In this document: piece by piece, positions 10,201-18,952 of the stretch
Layout: each line of letters begins with the position of its first letter
Position numbering within the stretch: position 1 is the stretch's first letter
Source of the DNA: Saccoglossus kowalevskii
Lineage: Eukaryota; Hemichordata; Enteropneusta; Harrimaniidae
Length of the DNA: 27,368 nucleotides
Assembly: GCF_000003605.2 (NCBI RefSeq)
Contig: NW_003112467.1
Location: 111,787-139,154, forward strand
Direction of reading: 5' to 3'
Position numbers and translations under genes: made by a program
The notes under the pieces: generated by a model
Database searches by the model: none
What the model was told of the DNA's origin: nothing
What the model saw: only the letters and a program-made list of their open reading frames with translations

Positions 10201-12965
10201 ATTATTGTTTTAAGTGCATCATCGCCTTGTGCACTGCATTTTACTAAGGCAAGAAGGCTTTTCACTTTTGCACCGTGTTACACTCATATCAGGAGAAAAG
10301 TGTGTATTTGCTGAGATATGACTCGATAACGCTATTTTTTCCCATAAGCCTTTGCGTCTTTCCCTCCATTATGATGGCCGATTTACTACGCAGGATATAG
10401 ATCCCATCCAAAACGTTTGATACTAATCGTTCGTAGACATATTGCACGGAATGTTTAAATCATAAAGGTTCATTTTTAGGTAAGGTACGTTGGGTCAATT
10501 GCATACGAAACTCCAAGTAGTGTTGTAAAACACTCGAACAATCACACAGCAAATGAAATGTTGCCGTCATTTCTGAATATTTACAATAATTTACATTTTT
10601 CAACCGTCATTTGAAATTATAAAAGATCTATATTTCATTCATATAAAACACGCCTATGGCTAAATGAAATTCAGCAAGTGCTTCAGGTCAATAACCTCAT
10701 GGGCCTCAGCCTCAATCTGTATGTATGCATATAGTAGGTATTATTAATCAATTCAGCATTAATATATACATATTCTAATATATAAAAACAGGTTGAAGGT
10801 TTCTCTAGCACAGGCAAAGTTCACTGTTTTTTAACTTATTCTTTCATACCACAAATGCAAGATTTTGTGGATTTGTTAAGTGTCCATCCTCAATATTCAT
10901 TTTGTGTTGTAAATTCAGCTGATTTGTTATGTATTTGTTTACACCAAAGGTAGCTGAAAATCTCATGAATCCATTCGGTGAAGATGACGACGATTTTGAG
11001 ATGAACTGGGTAGTGGACAGAAACTTACAGGTATATAGTAAACATATATTCACATTCTGATTCGCATGTTGTAATAGCAAAATAGGGATCCAAGCGATTT
11101 GTCATTTCAAGACGCCGTCCATCAACTTTCAGGGGTATTCGTTTTGGGGACAACAATCATAAATCAATCCGTATAAGAAATTACATTTGGGTCATTCGAG
11201 TATACAAAAATAATTTTACCCGAGTTCGGTACTTACGAACTAATAACTCAATTGTTTCAATATATTAAGTACAACATAAAATAATAATAAAACCTATTCT
11301 AGTACATATGGAATATGTCATCAAATATTATAAAATATGTTATCGGATCGATTACCTGTAGAATTTAGCTGCACTCCCTTAACTATAAACAAATATTTAA
11401 AAAAATTAACAAACATTTCTAAAAAAACGAACAAGAAACACGCTTTTACCATTTTTTCAAAGTGATATAGGATATAAGGTTCCATTTTGATTATTATTCC
11501 GCCACAAAAACTCCATTAACACATACTAGTCTTTCAAAAAGTTAAGAAAGACACAAAAACTGATCAGCAAAAGCAGAAGGTGTTTAAACCTTTAAACCTG
11601 CGATGTTCATCATATGGGTTTGAAGAAATTAACTAAAGTGCTCATTTCATAGGGCAGTTGAATTAATTGCTATATCGTGCCGTCTTTTTTACCTGTGTCT
11701 TAAATGTCCTAGCTATCGTTAACATGTACTGTACAATGTTATTGTAAACCAAACAAGGCTTATTTTGTCACGTAGTTTCAGCGTTCAATGTCGTTTTGTC
11801 ACTTTCATTGCTTTTCGCACCTCAAAATAAATTGTTACTCGTATTTACAATAAAAAATAAACAAGTGCAGCAAATGGCCGTTCGTGTCAGCAATTTTTTC
11901 TCCCGTCATTCGCCCAAACACCAAATCAATTCAAATCGTTTTCGCGAATGTACCATTTCTAGTTACAAAATTGTACCAATTTGGATATCAAGTTATGATT
12001 TATAGTACAAATCCGATTGCATTCTATATATTATGCCATCATTATAATTGCCCGATTACGTCGCTCTGATTGGACGAGGGCAGATATTTAGACGGTATTT
12101 CACGTTTATTCTTGATTAAGAGAATGCCTAGCACACAACTGCGAGTAAATACTGCTGTGGACCGACATCAATAAAACAATATATATGAAATATAACAGTC
12201 AACTTCGGCATTTCAGGACTTCAGTGTAAAGCACAGTTATAGCCTAATTGCTCACATATATAGACGTAAGTGGCGATTTTTAAATTCATAGAAGCGTTAC
12301 GTATGGACTCAATGTATTAAAACTGATATTGTTATGCATTACAGGTGAGCTATTTGATCGTGGATCACATCTATAATCTACAAATGCCATTGGTCAAGGA
12401 TATACATTACGACATAATGGAGCCTGAGATACCACATACAGAATTTTCGTTTAAAACCAAAACAGAGCCGTGGATGGGTTCCGCTTTTAGAGTCAGGTAT
12501 GTAATCCATTTAACTGCACATGATAAAATGTATGTATGAACGTGTAACTGTCGCATATTACATTAAAGTAAAGGCAAATGTCTATTAATGTCGGATAACA
12601 CTATATTTTTTTTATACAGGATGTCCAAGTCTGACATGTCGATTTCAACTGAGGGAAACAGGAGAAAAAACAGCAGGAGGGACTACGATGATGATAATTA
12701 TGCCCGTAGACGAACAAACTCAGCGCTACATTCAGAAATGCAAAAAGATGAAGAGATTGGTCAGTGTGACGAATTCATTAAAAAAGATTCGCCTGCATCA
12801 CCGTCACGCAGACATTCAAACGAAATGCTTTCGGATGCTATGGAGACGGAACCATGTCGCCGATCGCCTACCAGCGGTGATAGCCCTAGGAAAACTCTTA
12901 CTGACTTTGCACTATTTGAAGAAGAAAAACAACCCCCGCGTTCCTGTACCGTAACGTCACTCTGA
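1078..12965 (+). CDS. Bestrophin family Ca2+-activated anion channel (gene span, 5' incomplete)
   Basis: Seven exons join with matching phases into 1458 nt, that is 485 codons plus TGA, in one open frame. The product is a bestrophin: a pentameric plasma-membrane or ER channel conducting chloride and other anions, opened by cytosolic Ca2+. Landmarks in the visible chain are the S1 region with [12 protein letters not shown] (residues 13-24); the S2 neck segment [10 protein letters not shown] (66-75) followed by RWW (81-83); [15 protein letters not shown] at the third coding block; [11 protein letters not shown] opening S3; a second hydrophobic helix ending YFGWLK (S4, about 277-293); and the Ca2+-clasp [11 protein letters not shown] (300-310) followed by DRNLQ. 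The C-terminal tail (about 372-485) is hydrophilic. By comparison with human BEST1 the first 11 codons (MT...VA-) are missing and should be on an exon before position 1. Family assignment is certain; orthology to a particular vertebrate BEST paralogue cannot be decided here, so no symbol is given. Confidence 0.96.
1719..1820. repeat. (TATGC)n pentanucleotide microsatellite
   Basis: About 100 bp of gctat repeats with gctac and ggtac variants. A more degenerate leader runs from about 1650. Intronic. The ORF crossing it merely reads the repeat. Confidence 0.9.
3373..3838. repeat. Imperfect inverted repeat (fold-back), arms ~70-95 bp
   Basis: The stretch 3400-3471 reappears as reverse complement at about 3745-3812, including the blocks gacttgcg and acaaacgtgcgacg and a gaagag block. 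The best part is roughly three-quarters identical, with weaker similarity out to about 3373 and 3838. The ~275 bp between the arms is not obviously repeated. A 144-codon open frame (3373-3807, +) runs through it, and translations of the two arms resemble each other (EEL-F---TC--QTCD). This could be a fold-back transposon or an inverted duplication of a short coding-like piece. The product, if any, is not recognised. Confidence 0.6.
3890..4690 (-). pseudogene. Decayed LINE reverse transcriptase (CR1/L2/Jockey-like)
   Basis: Read on the minus strand from about 4690 down to 3890, pieces of a non-LTR retrotransposon ORF2 appear in the right order: [42 protein letters not shown]; then, after a frame change, [11 protein letters not shown] (motif A, about 4155-4189); WFNSYL; a worn VPQ..LGPL (motif B); and FADD (motif C, 3932-3943). 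Stops and frameshifts separate the blocks, so the element is dead. It is embedded in the first visible intron of the bestrophin gene in antisense orientation. A more precise clade cannot be given without a tree. Confidence 0.88.
4839..5025 (-). repeat. ~187 bp dispersed repeat, copy A (probably 5' part of the LINE)
   Basis: It matches 7597-7786 in direct orientation with roughly 85% identity by eye, with long shared blocks such as tacatcagcataccacgg and acaatatttctgtacaccga. It lies directly upstream, in LINE orientation, of the RT relic, and a minus frame reads [11 protein letters not shown], reminiscent of the PPW motif often found between the endonuclease and RT domains of LINE ORF2. That assignment is inference. 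Confidence 0.75.
5503..5674. repeat. (AATG)n then (AAAT)n compound tetranucleotide microsatellite
   Basis: About 70 bp of gaat repeats passes directly into about 85 bp of aaat repeats, with almost no interruption. The minus-strand ORF of alternating short peptides across it is an artefact of the repeat. Confidence 0.97.
7051..7205 (+). CDS. Bestrophin exon: cytosolic helices after S2, aperture region
   Basis: The acceptor ttatggcag ends at 7050 (a weak polypyrimidine tract); the donor is GTGAGT at 7206. The exon is 155 nt: it completes the split Gly codon and encodes [14 protein letters not shown] to AAKTIID (visible residues 150-201), leaving in phase 0. Length and phases equal those of human BEST1 exon 5. 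[10 protein letters not shown] corresponds to the family's W-PW-WF-NL. Ungapped alignment places Pro194 at the position of the human cytosolic aperture residue Ile205. Confidence 0.96.
7250..7283. repeat. (TA)n dinucleotide microsatellite
   Basis: About 17 TA units in the 297 bp intron 7206-7502, starting 45 bp behind the donor. Likely polymorphic. Confidence 0.95.
7503..7580 (+). CDS. Bestrophin exon: start of S3 (26 codons)
   Basis: The acceptor tattttctag ends at 7502 and the donor is cag|gtaagc at 7580/7581. The exon is 78 nt, phase 0 at both ends, encoding [17 protein letters not shown] then VTIPLVYTQ (visible 202-227). The DW.(S/T)IPLVYTQ signature is diagnostic of bestrophins. Human BEST1 exon 6 is also 78 nt with the same phases. 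Confidence 0.97.
7597..7786 (-). repeat. ~187 bp dispersed repeat, copy B
   Basis: Second copy of the sequence at 4839-5025, in the same orientation, starting only ~16 bp behind the splice donor at 7581. The minus-strand frame again gives [11 protein letters not shown], here with a somewhat longer open context. The downstream RT part of the LINE is not present, so this is an isolated fragment or a separate short element. Confidence 0.75.
8633..8830 (+). CDS. Bestrophin exon: S3-S4 with enlarged loop (66 codons)
   Basis: The acceptor tttcattttacag ends at 8632 and the donor is aag|gtaagt at 8830/8831. The exon is 198 nt, phase 0 at both ends. It encodes [20 protein letters not shown], a hydrophilic stretch (about 248-276, with [20 protein letters not shown]), then the S4 helix [17 protein letters not shown] ending at residue 293. 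The human equivalent is 153 nt (51 codons), so the S3-S4 loop, extracellular in known bestrophin structures, is 15 residues longer here. Confidence 0.96.
8831..10949 (+). other. Intron between the S4 and Ca2+-clasp exons (2.1 kb)
   Basis: Donor GTAAGT at 8831, acceptor caccaaag ending 10949. Apart from a short AAAT microsatellite (8988-9010) it holds anonymous AT-rich sequence with scattered chance ORFs on both strands. I recognise no element in it. Confidence 0.85.
8988..9010. repeat. Short (AAAT)n microsatellite
   Basis: Five to six aaat units just after the open frame that runs through the exon donor at 8831 ends. Confidence 0.9.
10950..11030 (+). CDS. Bestrophin exon: Ca2+-clasp (27 codons)
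   Basis: Found from the protein, as it is too short to stand out as an ORF. The acceptor caccaaag ends at 10949; the donor is acag|gtatat at 11030/11031. The exon is 81 nt, phase 0 at both ends. It encodes [18 protein letters not shown] then NWVVDRNLQ (visible 294-320). The GEDDDDFE run (303-310) is the acidic part of the Ca2+-clasp that gates the pore in animal bestrophins; all four Asp and both Glu are kept. Human exon 8 has the same 81 nt length and phases. Confidence 0.97.
11031..12344 (+). other. Intron after the Ca2+-clasp exon (1.3 kb)
   Basis: Donor GTATAT at 11031, acceptor gcattacag ending 12344. AT-rich; no recognisable element. Two overlapping short ORFs at 11796-12069 have no features of a gene. 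Confidence 0.85.
12345..12496 (+). CDS. Bestrophin exon: post-clasp cytosolic region (50 codons + 2 nt)
   Basis: The acceptor gcattacag ends at 12344 and the donor is tcag|gtatgt at 12496/12497. The exon is 152 nt, phase 0 in and phase 2 out, identical in length and phase to human BEST1 exon 9. It encodes [20 protein letters not shown] to [10 protein letters not shown] (visible 321-370), matching the family's VS-L-VDEM--DLP and the (F/W)MGS.F segment that wraps around the neighbouring subunit in known structures. The GTG at 12345 is Val, not a start. Confidence 0.95.
12620..12965 (+). CDS. Bestrophin last exon: short Ser/Arg-rich tail ending VTSL
   Basis: The acceptor ttttttatacag ends at 12619. 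The first base completes a split Arg codon, followed by [10 protein letters not shown] and 114 codons in all to TGA at 12963-12965. The tail is hydrophilic and predicted disordered. It carries RRKNS, RRRTNS and SRRHS (basophilic-kinase-like), four SP dipeptides (DSPASP, RRSP, GDSP) and an acidic DYDDDN stretch. The C terminus CTVTSL fits a class I PDZ ligand (S/T-X-hydrophobic). The complete protein would be about 496 residues, shorter than human BEST1 (585). The Met just after the acceptor is internal. Confidence 0.93.
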
Positions 12966-13560
12966 AATTGAATTGACTTTATGAAGGATTGATTGATGCG
13001 TTATCCAATCACTTCGCTCTACACATGGAACTGAATTTTCACCGTAGTTATAAGCAACTGTTCGCTTTGCATAAGCATTTGCGCTACTGTAAATACAGCG
13101 TTGAAGTGTCTTTAACAACATTTAATTCTTTAAAAATTATTGCATTGTGCCTTGGTGGGAAGCGTCGCCCCTGTAGTATGCCGAGCATCTACCTGCTTAT
13201 CACTGTTGCCCGTGAAGAGTAGTATCACATATGTTGTAAATGTAAGGCAGGCTAGTAGCTGTTAGTGTGTGCATGAGTGTCGGGGAGGGGGTAAACTTGC
13301 TGCCCAGAAGGTTAGCATGACAAGCAATGGCTAATTGTGGAGGGTAGAGGGCATCGTCATCTTTGATGTTTTACAAGTTAGTAGGTGTTTGAGTGACAGC
13401 CCCCTTTGTTGTCTAGGAACGGGCAGTGTCATTTATGTATGACAAGGATGTAGCTGCTTATTGAGGTAGCATTGCTGCCATGGAGGACGATTCGACTGAA
13501 AAGTACACAATCTTGAAAAACATCGCGTAATTAGAAATAAATATTCGAAACATTGCGCGA
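12966..13560 (+). other. Probable bestrophin 3' UTR with AATAAA at 13536
   Basis: The DNA after the stop has no conserved frame. The first canonical poly(A) signal I see is AATAAA at 13536-13541, which would give a UTR of about 590 nt. A 77-codon frame at 12989-13222 overlaps it and looks fortuitous. The cleavage site itself cannot be read from the sequence. Confidence 0.5.
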
Positions 13561-16003
13561 TTGTATATTTATTGGGAATATCTACAACCTATTGCGTACG
13601 TTAAAACAAATGCACTATATAACACAGGGACATGTAACTAGTATTTTATTTTTTCTAAACTTAATCACAATAATAATTTTCAAATGACATAATTTAATGT
13701 AATTTCTGTTTATCTACTATGAGATCTCGTAATGCACGTGGTTGAGTTTAGATGCGCGATCTGTTGTTTTAATCGACCAATACAGTTAATCGATCAACAT
13801 GTGTCAATGGGAAGATTAGGAAAGTTGAAAACGAGTGTAGTCGTGTCACGTGACAGCATTTGTCCTCAATCAAATAGAAATTATGTCAGCTAGACGTGAT
13901 ATAATATATTGACCAGCAATATTGTGTTGTGTGATCTGTCACGTTCATTGTGTTTCTGTTTTTTTTTACCTGTTTAGAATGTTTGAACACGTATCGAACA
14001 ACATCTATCTCCGTCGATACGTGATTATGTCTACAAATGAAAACAAGTCATGTCTTGTCATGTATGTGTTTCATAAGAGTAGACCTCGGGCAATGTTATC
14101 CTGTGATTATTTATTTGCTTCGTTACATCACGCTGACGTCATAGATTTTTTTGTTATATGTTGCCTATACTTTTGAACTTTCTAACTACTTTATTTTTTC
14201 CAAAGATTCGCACGGTACTTTGCTGCCATGGTAATGATTATGCGTTTATTTAACAATTCGTACTCGCGGTGTAAATAATGTTAAAACTGCGAAAAGATGT
14301 GTTTTCACATTTGTTTAAATACATTTACAGTATCAAAATGTCAATGTCAAGTTTGCCAATGAAACAATGTGCACTTTTTGATAGTTTAACTATACTCTAG
14401 GAAAAGCAAATTAACGCGTTTGTCGCCAAGATATTGATATCACTTTTGTGTTCTATGCATATTTTTAAAGAATCACAATCATGTGTGTATTGCCGTACTA
14501 ACATTATTTTTTATGTCACGTCTTCCTTCTTCTACACCTCTATATGGCATATTATTTTACAAGAGCTATTCCCATCAATCATTTTATTCACTAACTGATA
14601 TTAATGCAAAAGATAAAAATGATAAAAACTTCTAGAAATTGTATAGACACCTAACCTGTTTTCAGTCATCTGACACAAACCCATAGGCACATGAATTGTT
14701 GCCATGGTTTTTTCCTATATATATAGGTTTATTTATTTTGTAAACAACGTTTTATTTACACTATTAATACGTATTTTATTTGTGACTATCTCAGCGACAA
14801 AATCTTATGCACGATGTGCACGTTTCAGGTACTTGCGTGATATTTTTATGCATTTGACATAAACTTGAATTTACAACATTGTTCATTGTGGCAATAATTT
14901 CAGTCTCATTCATTGTGTTCGACAGGCATTCCACCAGAGCTAGTGTATTACCACAAAAGCCGTAGCGGGCGCCATCATTATGCAAAAGTAACCGCCGTAG
15001 TTGGCGCTGTATACTCTATGTCAAACTCATCACCGCAATGTATTATAATATACTGAAACCCAGAAAAAAAACATTAAATAAACTGTCTTTCATTTCAAAT
15101 CTCAATTTGTTTTATTGCAATATTTATATATCCAATATTTTGAATATTCAAGCCTCGACGTTTTTTTTTACCCAAGAATGGAGGAGAGACAGCCGTACAG
15201 CCAAATAGTTTGCTTCTAATATAGTGTAGATCGAACCAGCATGCACATAGTAGTATTTATGCTGGAACATTTTGTTGACATCTGTAATCATAAATAATTG
15301 AAATCCAATTATTGAATACCACCTTCATAAATATCAGGTTATGACTCATTGCACATACCTGACTAATTTAAAGTAGACCTGTATTTAGTAGTGGGATACT
15401 TTTCTCTTTAAACAATTAATATTTCGGTATGACCCCTCACAAAAAATAGACAACACCTGGGGCGTTTTTCACATTCAATAATATGCATAGTGTTCTTCAA
15501 GAGGGCTTTAATCAATCTTGGACTATACATGTGAGGGCGCTGCGCATTTTAATCATTGTTATTACCACCACTAGCAAATTACTACTACTATTTGAATATT
15601 GTTAGGTGTTGTCTAAAATAGGCAAATATAGGTTTAATCTCAGCGATTTTCGCCCTCAACATTGATTCATTGGTAGAACAAATTACACAATTCATTACTT
15701 TTCTCTGTGCAGATAAACACAGAGAATAGTCCATCGCACATATTGCGCACTTTCAGTAGTGCTAACGAAGCTGAGCGTTTATATTTGCTCTAACAATTTC
15801 TTAAGTTCTATGTCCCTTTGGTGACAGATATTGGAGTAAAAGCAAGAAGTAATTTATGTGTGGTTATTGTCTTTGGAGAAAGTATCGACAAAATCACATT
15901 ATCTCCAAGCCTGAGCTACCTGGGCATTATATTAAACCAGCATAGGAAATCGCCAAATACTCTTCACATTTGTGATACATGCGTAATCTCTATTTTTGCG
16001 TAG
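13561..16003. other. Unassigned intergenic sequence
   Basis: AT-rich, with no recognisable gene or repeat. Short open frames at 13922-14176 (+), 14791-14985 (-, Cys-rich by chance) and 15818-16003 (+) show no family motif. An AATAAA at 15077 has no attached gene. Confidence 0.6.
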
Positions 16004-16134
16004 ATGATCTACATGAGAAGTGTCATTCCTGTGGCCGTGATTATGCCCTTGTGGTTTGGCGAGGAGGCGCCGTGGGGTTTGCATTGATTGGAATTCACAT
16101 GCCTGAAGAGTTGACAATTGATGACGACAAACAG
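16004..16134 (+). other. Exon-like stretch of unknown gene (weak)
   Basis: A T-rich tract ending gcgtag at 16003 and a cag|gtacct at 16134/16135 bracket 43 open codons (after two leading bases), DLHEKCHSCGRDYAL to PEELTIDDDKQ. Its base composition is visibly less AT-rich than the surroundings. I do not recognise the peptide and found no partner exon, so it may be chance. Confidence 0.2.
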
Positions 16135-16613
16135 GTACCTTGGTTGCAAAAGGGAATTCTAAACGTGTACTAGCCAATCATAGAGCCTATAGCGCCAGCC
16201 ATCACAATGGATTTTATTATTCGACATATTATTTATCATGTATATGCTGTGCTAAATATAAACCTGTTGCAAACTGTACGGGATCCGTACGTGTTACTGC
16301 TCACGTTTGACTTCGGACTTGCATTGATCTGCATAGAGTCTGTTCCAATGTGAACAGAACATGTCCCAGCTGGTGAATCCCAGTATGTGGCAGCACCAAC
16401 TAATACACTAAACACAGGCGATCACGTTCTTGACTGAAAATACATGTACAAACACTCCTACAGTATAATAAAATTTAACATGAAATAATTGTATGAAATA
16501 AGAAGCTATTTAACAAACTACTCAGTCTTTGTACCGATCAACACGAACACTAGAGGGCGCGGTTAACACAAAAATGACGTGAAAGTCTCAGTGCACCGAG
16601 TCAGCTACACAGT

Positions 16614-16889
16614 ATGAACCCATTGACGATTCCTTCAACTCACAAGCCAAGGGTTAGAAAGCCCATCAAATCATTTATAGGTGTTTCCTACCAAGAGATG
16701 AATGACTCGATCCCTATAGAGACAGTGGCTTATGTGATTGCTCCCTCCGCTCACTTCTGGCCAGGAGGTAGTATCGAGCACACATTCCTTGACATTGGCA
16801 GCAAAAAATCACAATGCACTGCTTTGAGGGTATACACTTCCGGTATTAATCTATGTCAGAACACATTACTACCAAGCAGTTCGCAGTAG
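16614..16889 (+). other. Anonymous 91-codon ORF
   Basis: An ATG-to-TAG frame, somewhat less AT-rich than the surroundings, with a Pro/Ser/Ile-rich product of no recognised family. No signal peptide or membrane segment is seen. It could be a single-exon small gene, an exon or chance. Confidence 0.2.
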
Positions 16890-16966
16890 ACGGCATGCCA
16901 TACCAGTTCTGAGTATTTCTGTTTGGTGTGCAAGTCTGGTTTCATCATCACTTATTAGAGAAAACA

Positions 16967-17027
16967 CGCGATGTAGACACATCCTATTACAGTATATTTT
17001 ACTATAATAGGATGTGTCTACATCGCG
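16967..17027. repeat. Perfect 23 bp inverted repeat: 61 bp hairpin
   Basis: The arms 16967-16989 and 17005-17027 are exact reverse complements (cgcgatgtagacacatcc...). The 15 nt between them can extend the stem by four more pairs (agta 16991-16994 with tact 17000-17003) after one mismatch, leaving a 5 nt loop (16995-16999). Outside the arms pairing continues for a few bases with a mismatch. It would form a near-perfect 27-28 bp hairpin in RNA or a cruciform in DNA. Confidence 0.92.
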
Positions 17028-18950
17028 CGTTAAATTTGCATATAACATTAGCGCGTAACAAAGTTGCGATAAAGAAAAGCAAAGATCAGTGATTACTCGA
17101 AATCGATACCGGGGGGGGGGGGTAAAAGAAAAGTTATATAACATTTTATTATTTAGTAATTTATTAAAATACATAAGTTTGTCCAACTATCTGTGGGTAG
17201 AGCATGTTCAGAATAAAGTCTTGTTCCAATGTGTTATCAGTGCGGCCCTTGAACCTGATGATTTATAAAAGGATTGTTAAGTGTGGAAATTGTTATCATT
17301 GGTTTAGTTGTTGCAGGTTTTTTGATATGTTTTATTCATTACTGTGTTCAAATGATAATAAGAATTTCTTAATTTCCGTGCTACTGTATCCACGTTTTAT
17401 TAGTTTGTTGCGACACATGTTCCATTTTGTAATAAAGTAGGGTGAATTATTACTTGTCCTCGTGTAGCGAATTGTTTCGCTATTCATGAACCCCTTGAAG
17501 ACATGATCCTGACTAGAACGGTGTTCTATTCAAATATGTTAACGTGTCTGTTCCCTTGGTATGACGACATGTCCACGGTGTGCAATGTCATAAATCTATA
17601 GGTGGCATTTGCATGTATTGTAGATTTGGTGGATTTAATTTATGAAAGCTGTTCTATGTTGGAGCCGGTGTAGACCATAAATATGTCGTTTCTGAACGTA
17701 ACCACGTATGTATGTGTTCCTGTATCCAAATTAATGTTTTAAATTACATGGAGTGGGATGTTAGCAATATCTCTGGGTGACCCCATGCTACAATCAAATG
17801 AACATGTGTAGTGTTCGTTCGTTTGAGTATATTCGTAAGCAAATGTTCGATATAGCTGGTTGGAATTAGGTCAATAAATTGTGTGCATTGTCGGTAGCAG
17901 GTTACCTGTAAATCACGCCTAGTTTCAATCTTTGCCAAACCAGTATTTCTACAAACATCGATGTACAATGGGTTAATTTGATGGGCTTAGTGCATGAAGC
18001 GGATATTGAATTATAAACGTACATTGAATTAACGTACTCTGCTACGGCTACACATTACATTGAAAATTTGGTAAGATTGGAATCCAATCAAAGAACAGCC
18101 TGAATCGATTTTTTAATTGTGTTGAATTGTATTCAGTGTGAAAACAAAATCATTAATGTGTTTTCCAATGTTTAAATGAAGTCTTGAAGAGTTACTATTT
18201 AATGTGATATCTAACGGTCTGACGTGTACCTTTTTTAATGTACATTTTGTAGGTTAGCATGTACAAGGATCCATATCGGAGCCAGGGTGATTTTGCTCAA
18301 TGTAATGTCGTGTATTAATAGACGTTATACATATCTGGTTATCTGTATCGCTAATTTGCTGAACACTGGGAGGGGGGGGGGATTAATTACTTTGGTAAAA
18401 AGAGAGCACTGCGATCCCGACCTTAACTTTATTTATTGTTGGATAGCTCAAAATCTCTATAGATGTGTGATATTGTCCTTATGGGCAGTCAACGTGTGTA
18501 AACTATTGCACTGTGAATGCACTAATCTAATTGGCTAATAAGATTATGAGGTGTACACATATACGCAATATTACATCGTTAATCAAGCATTCGTGTTTTG
18601 TCATAAATTTTAAAATAAATATTGCTGCTAGTTACAATTATCCAGTTACAAACAGCATATAGCGTAACCTGATCTATCTGATTAATTACTCAAAAGCTGC
18701 AATACATCAGAGCTGTCTGTATGTCGTGTCACTAATTACTTACGGCGCATCAGTCGACAGGGACTATATATGTATGTATGTATGTTTAGTGAATGATAGT
18801 AAATAAGAACAGCTGTTATAGTTCCCAGCAAAGTTAATATAGAAGAATATGTTGGCAGGTTAATTCGTCGGGATACAACATATCTTCAAGGCTTATATGG
18901 GAATATATTTAAAGGCGATGTAAAAAGCCAAAAGAATGGTGGTCGTATAT
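17028..18950. other. Unassigned intergenic sequence with G-runs
   Basis: It contains a 12 G run (17111-17122), a 10 G run (18372-18381) and a short TATG microsatellite (18767-18786). Short ORFs (17204-17440, 17744-17968, 18287-18538) carry no recognisable domain. No gene is supported. Confidence 0.6.
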
Positions 18951-18952
18951 AG

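Noticed and set aside
12588-12619. Extended reading frame before the last exon
   Set aside because: It runs through the acceptor tract; joining from the exon ending at 12496 in phase 2 restores the family alignment instead.
14791-14985. Cys-rich 64-residue minus-strand ORF, secreted-peptide-like
   Set aside because: No signal peptide, no partner exon, no recognised Cys framework; the length is within chance for this sequence.
13561-18950. A second, tandem bestrophin gene
   Set aside because: I looked for the family signatures ([25 protein letters not shown]) in the provided translations and found none outside the gene at 1078-12965.
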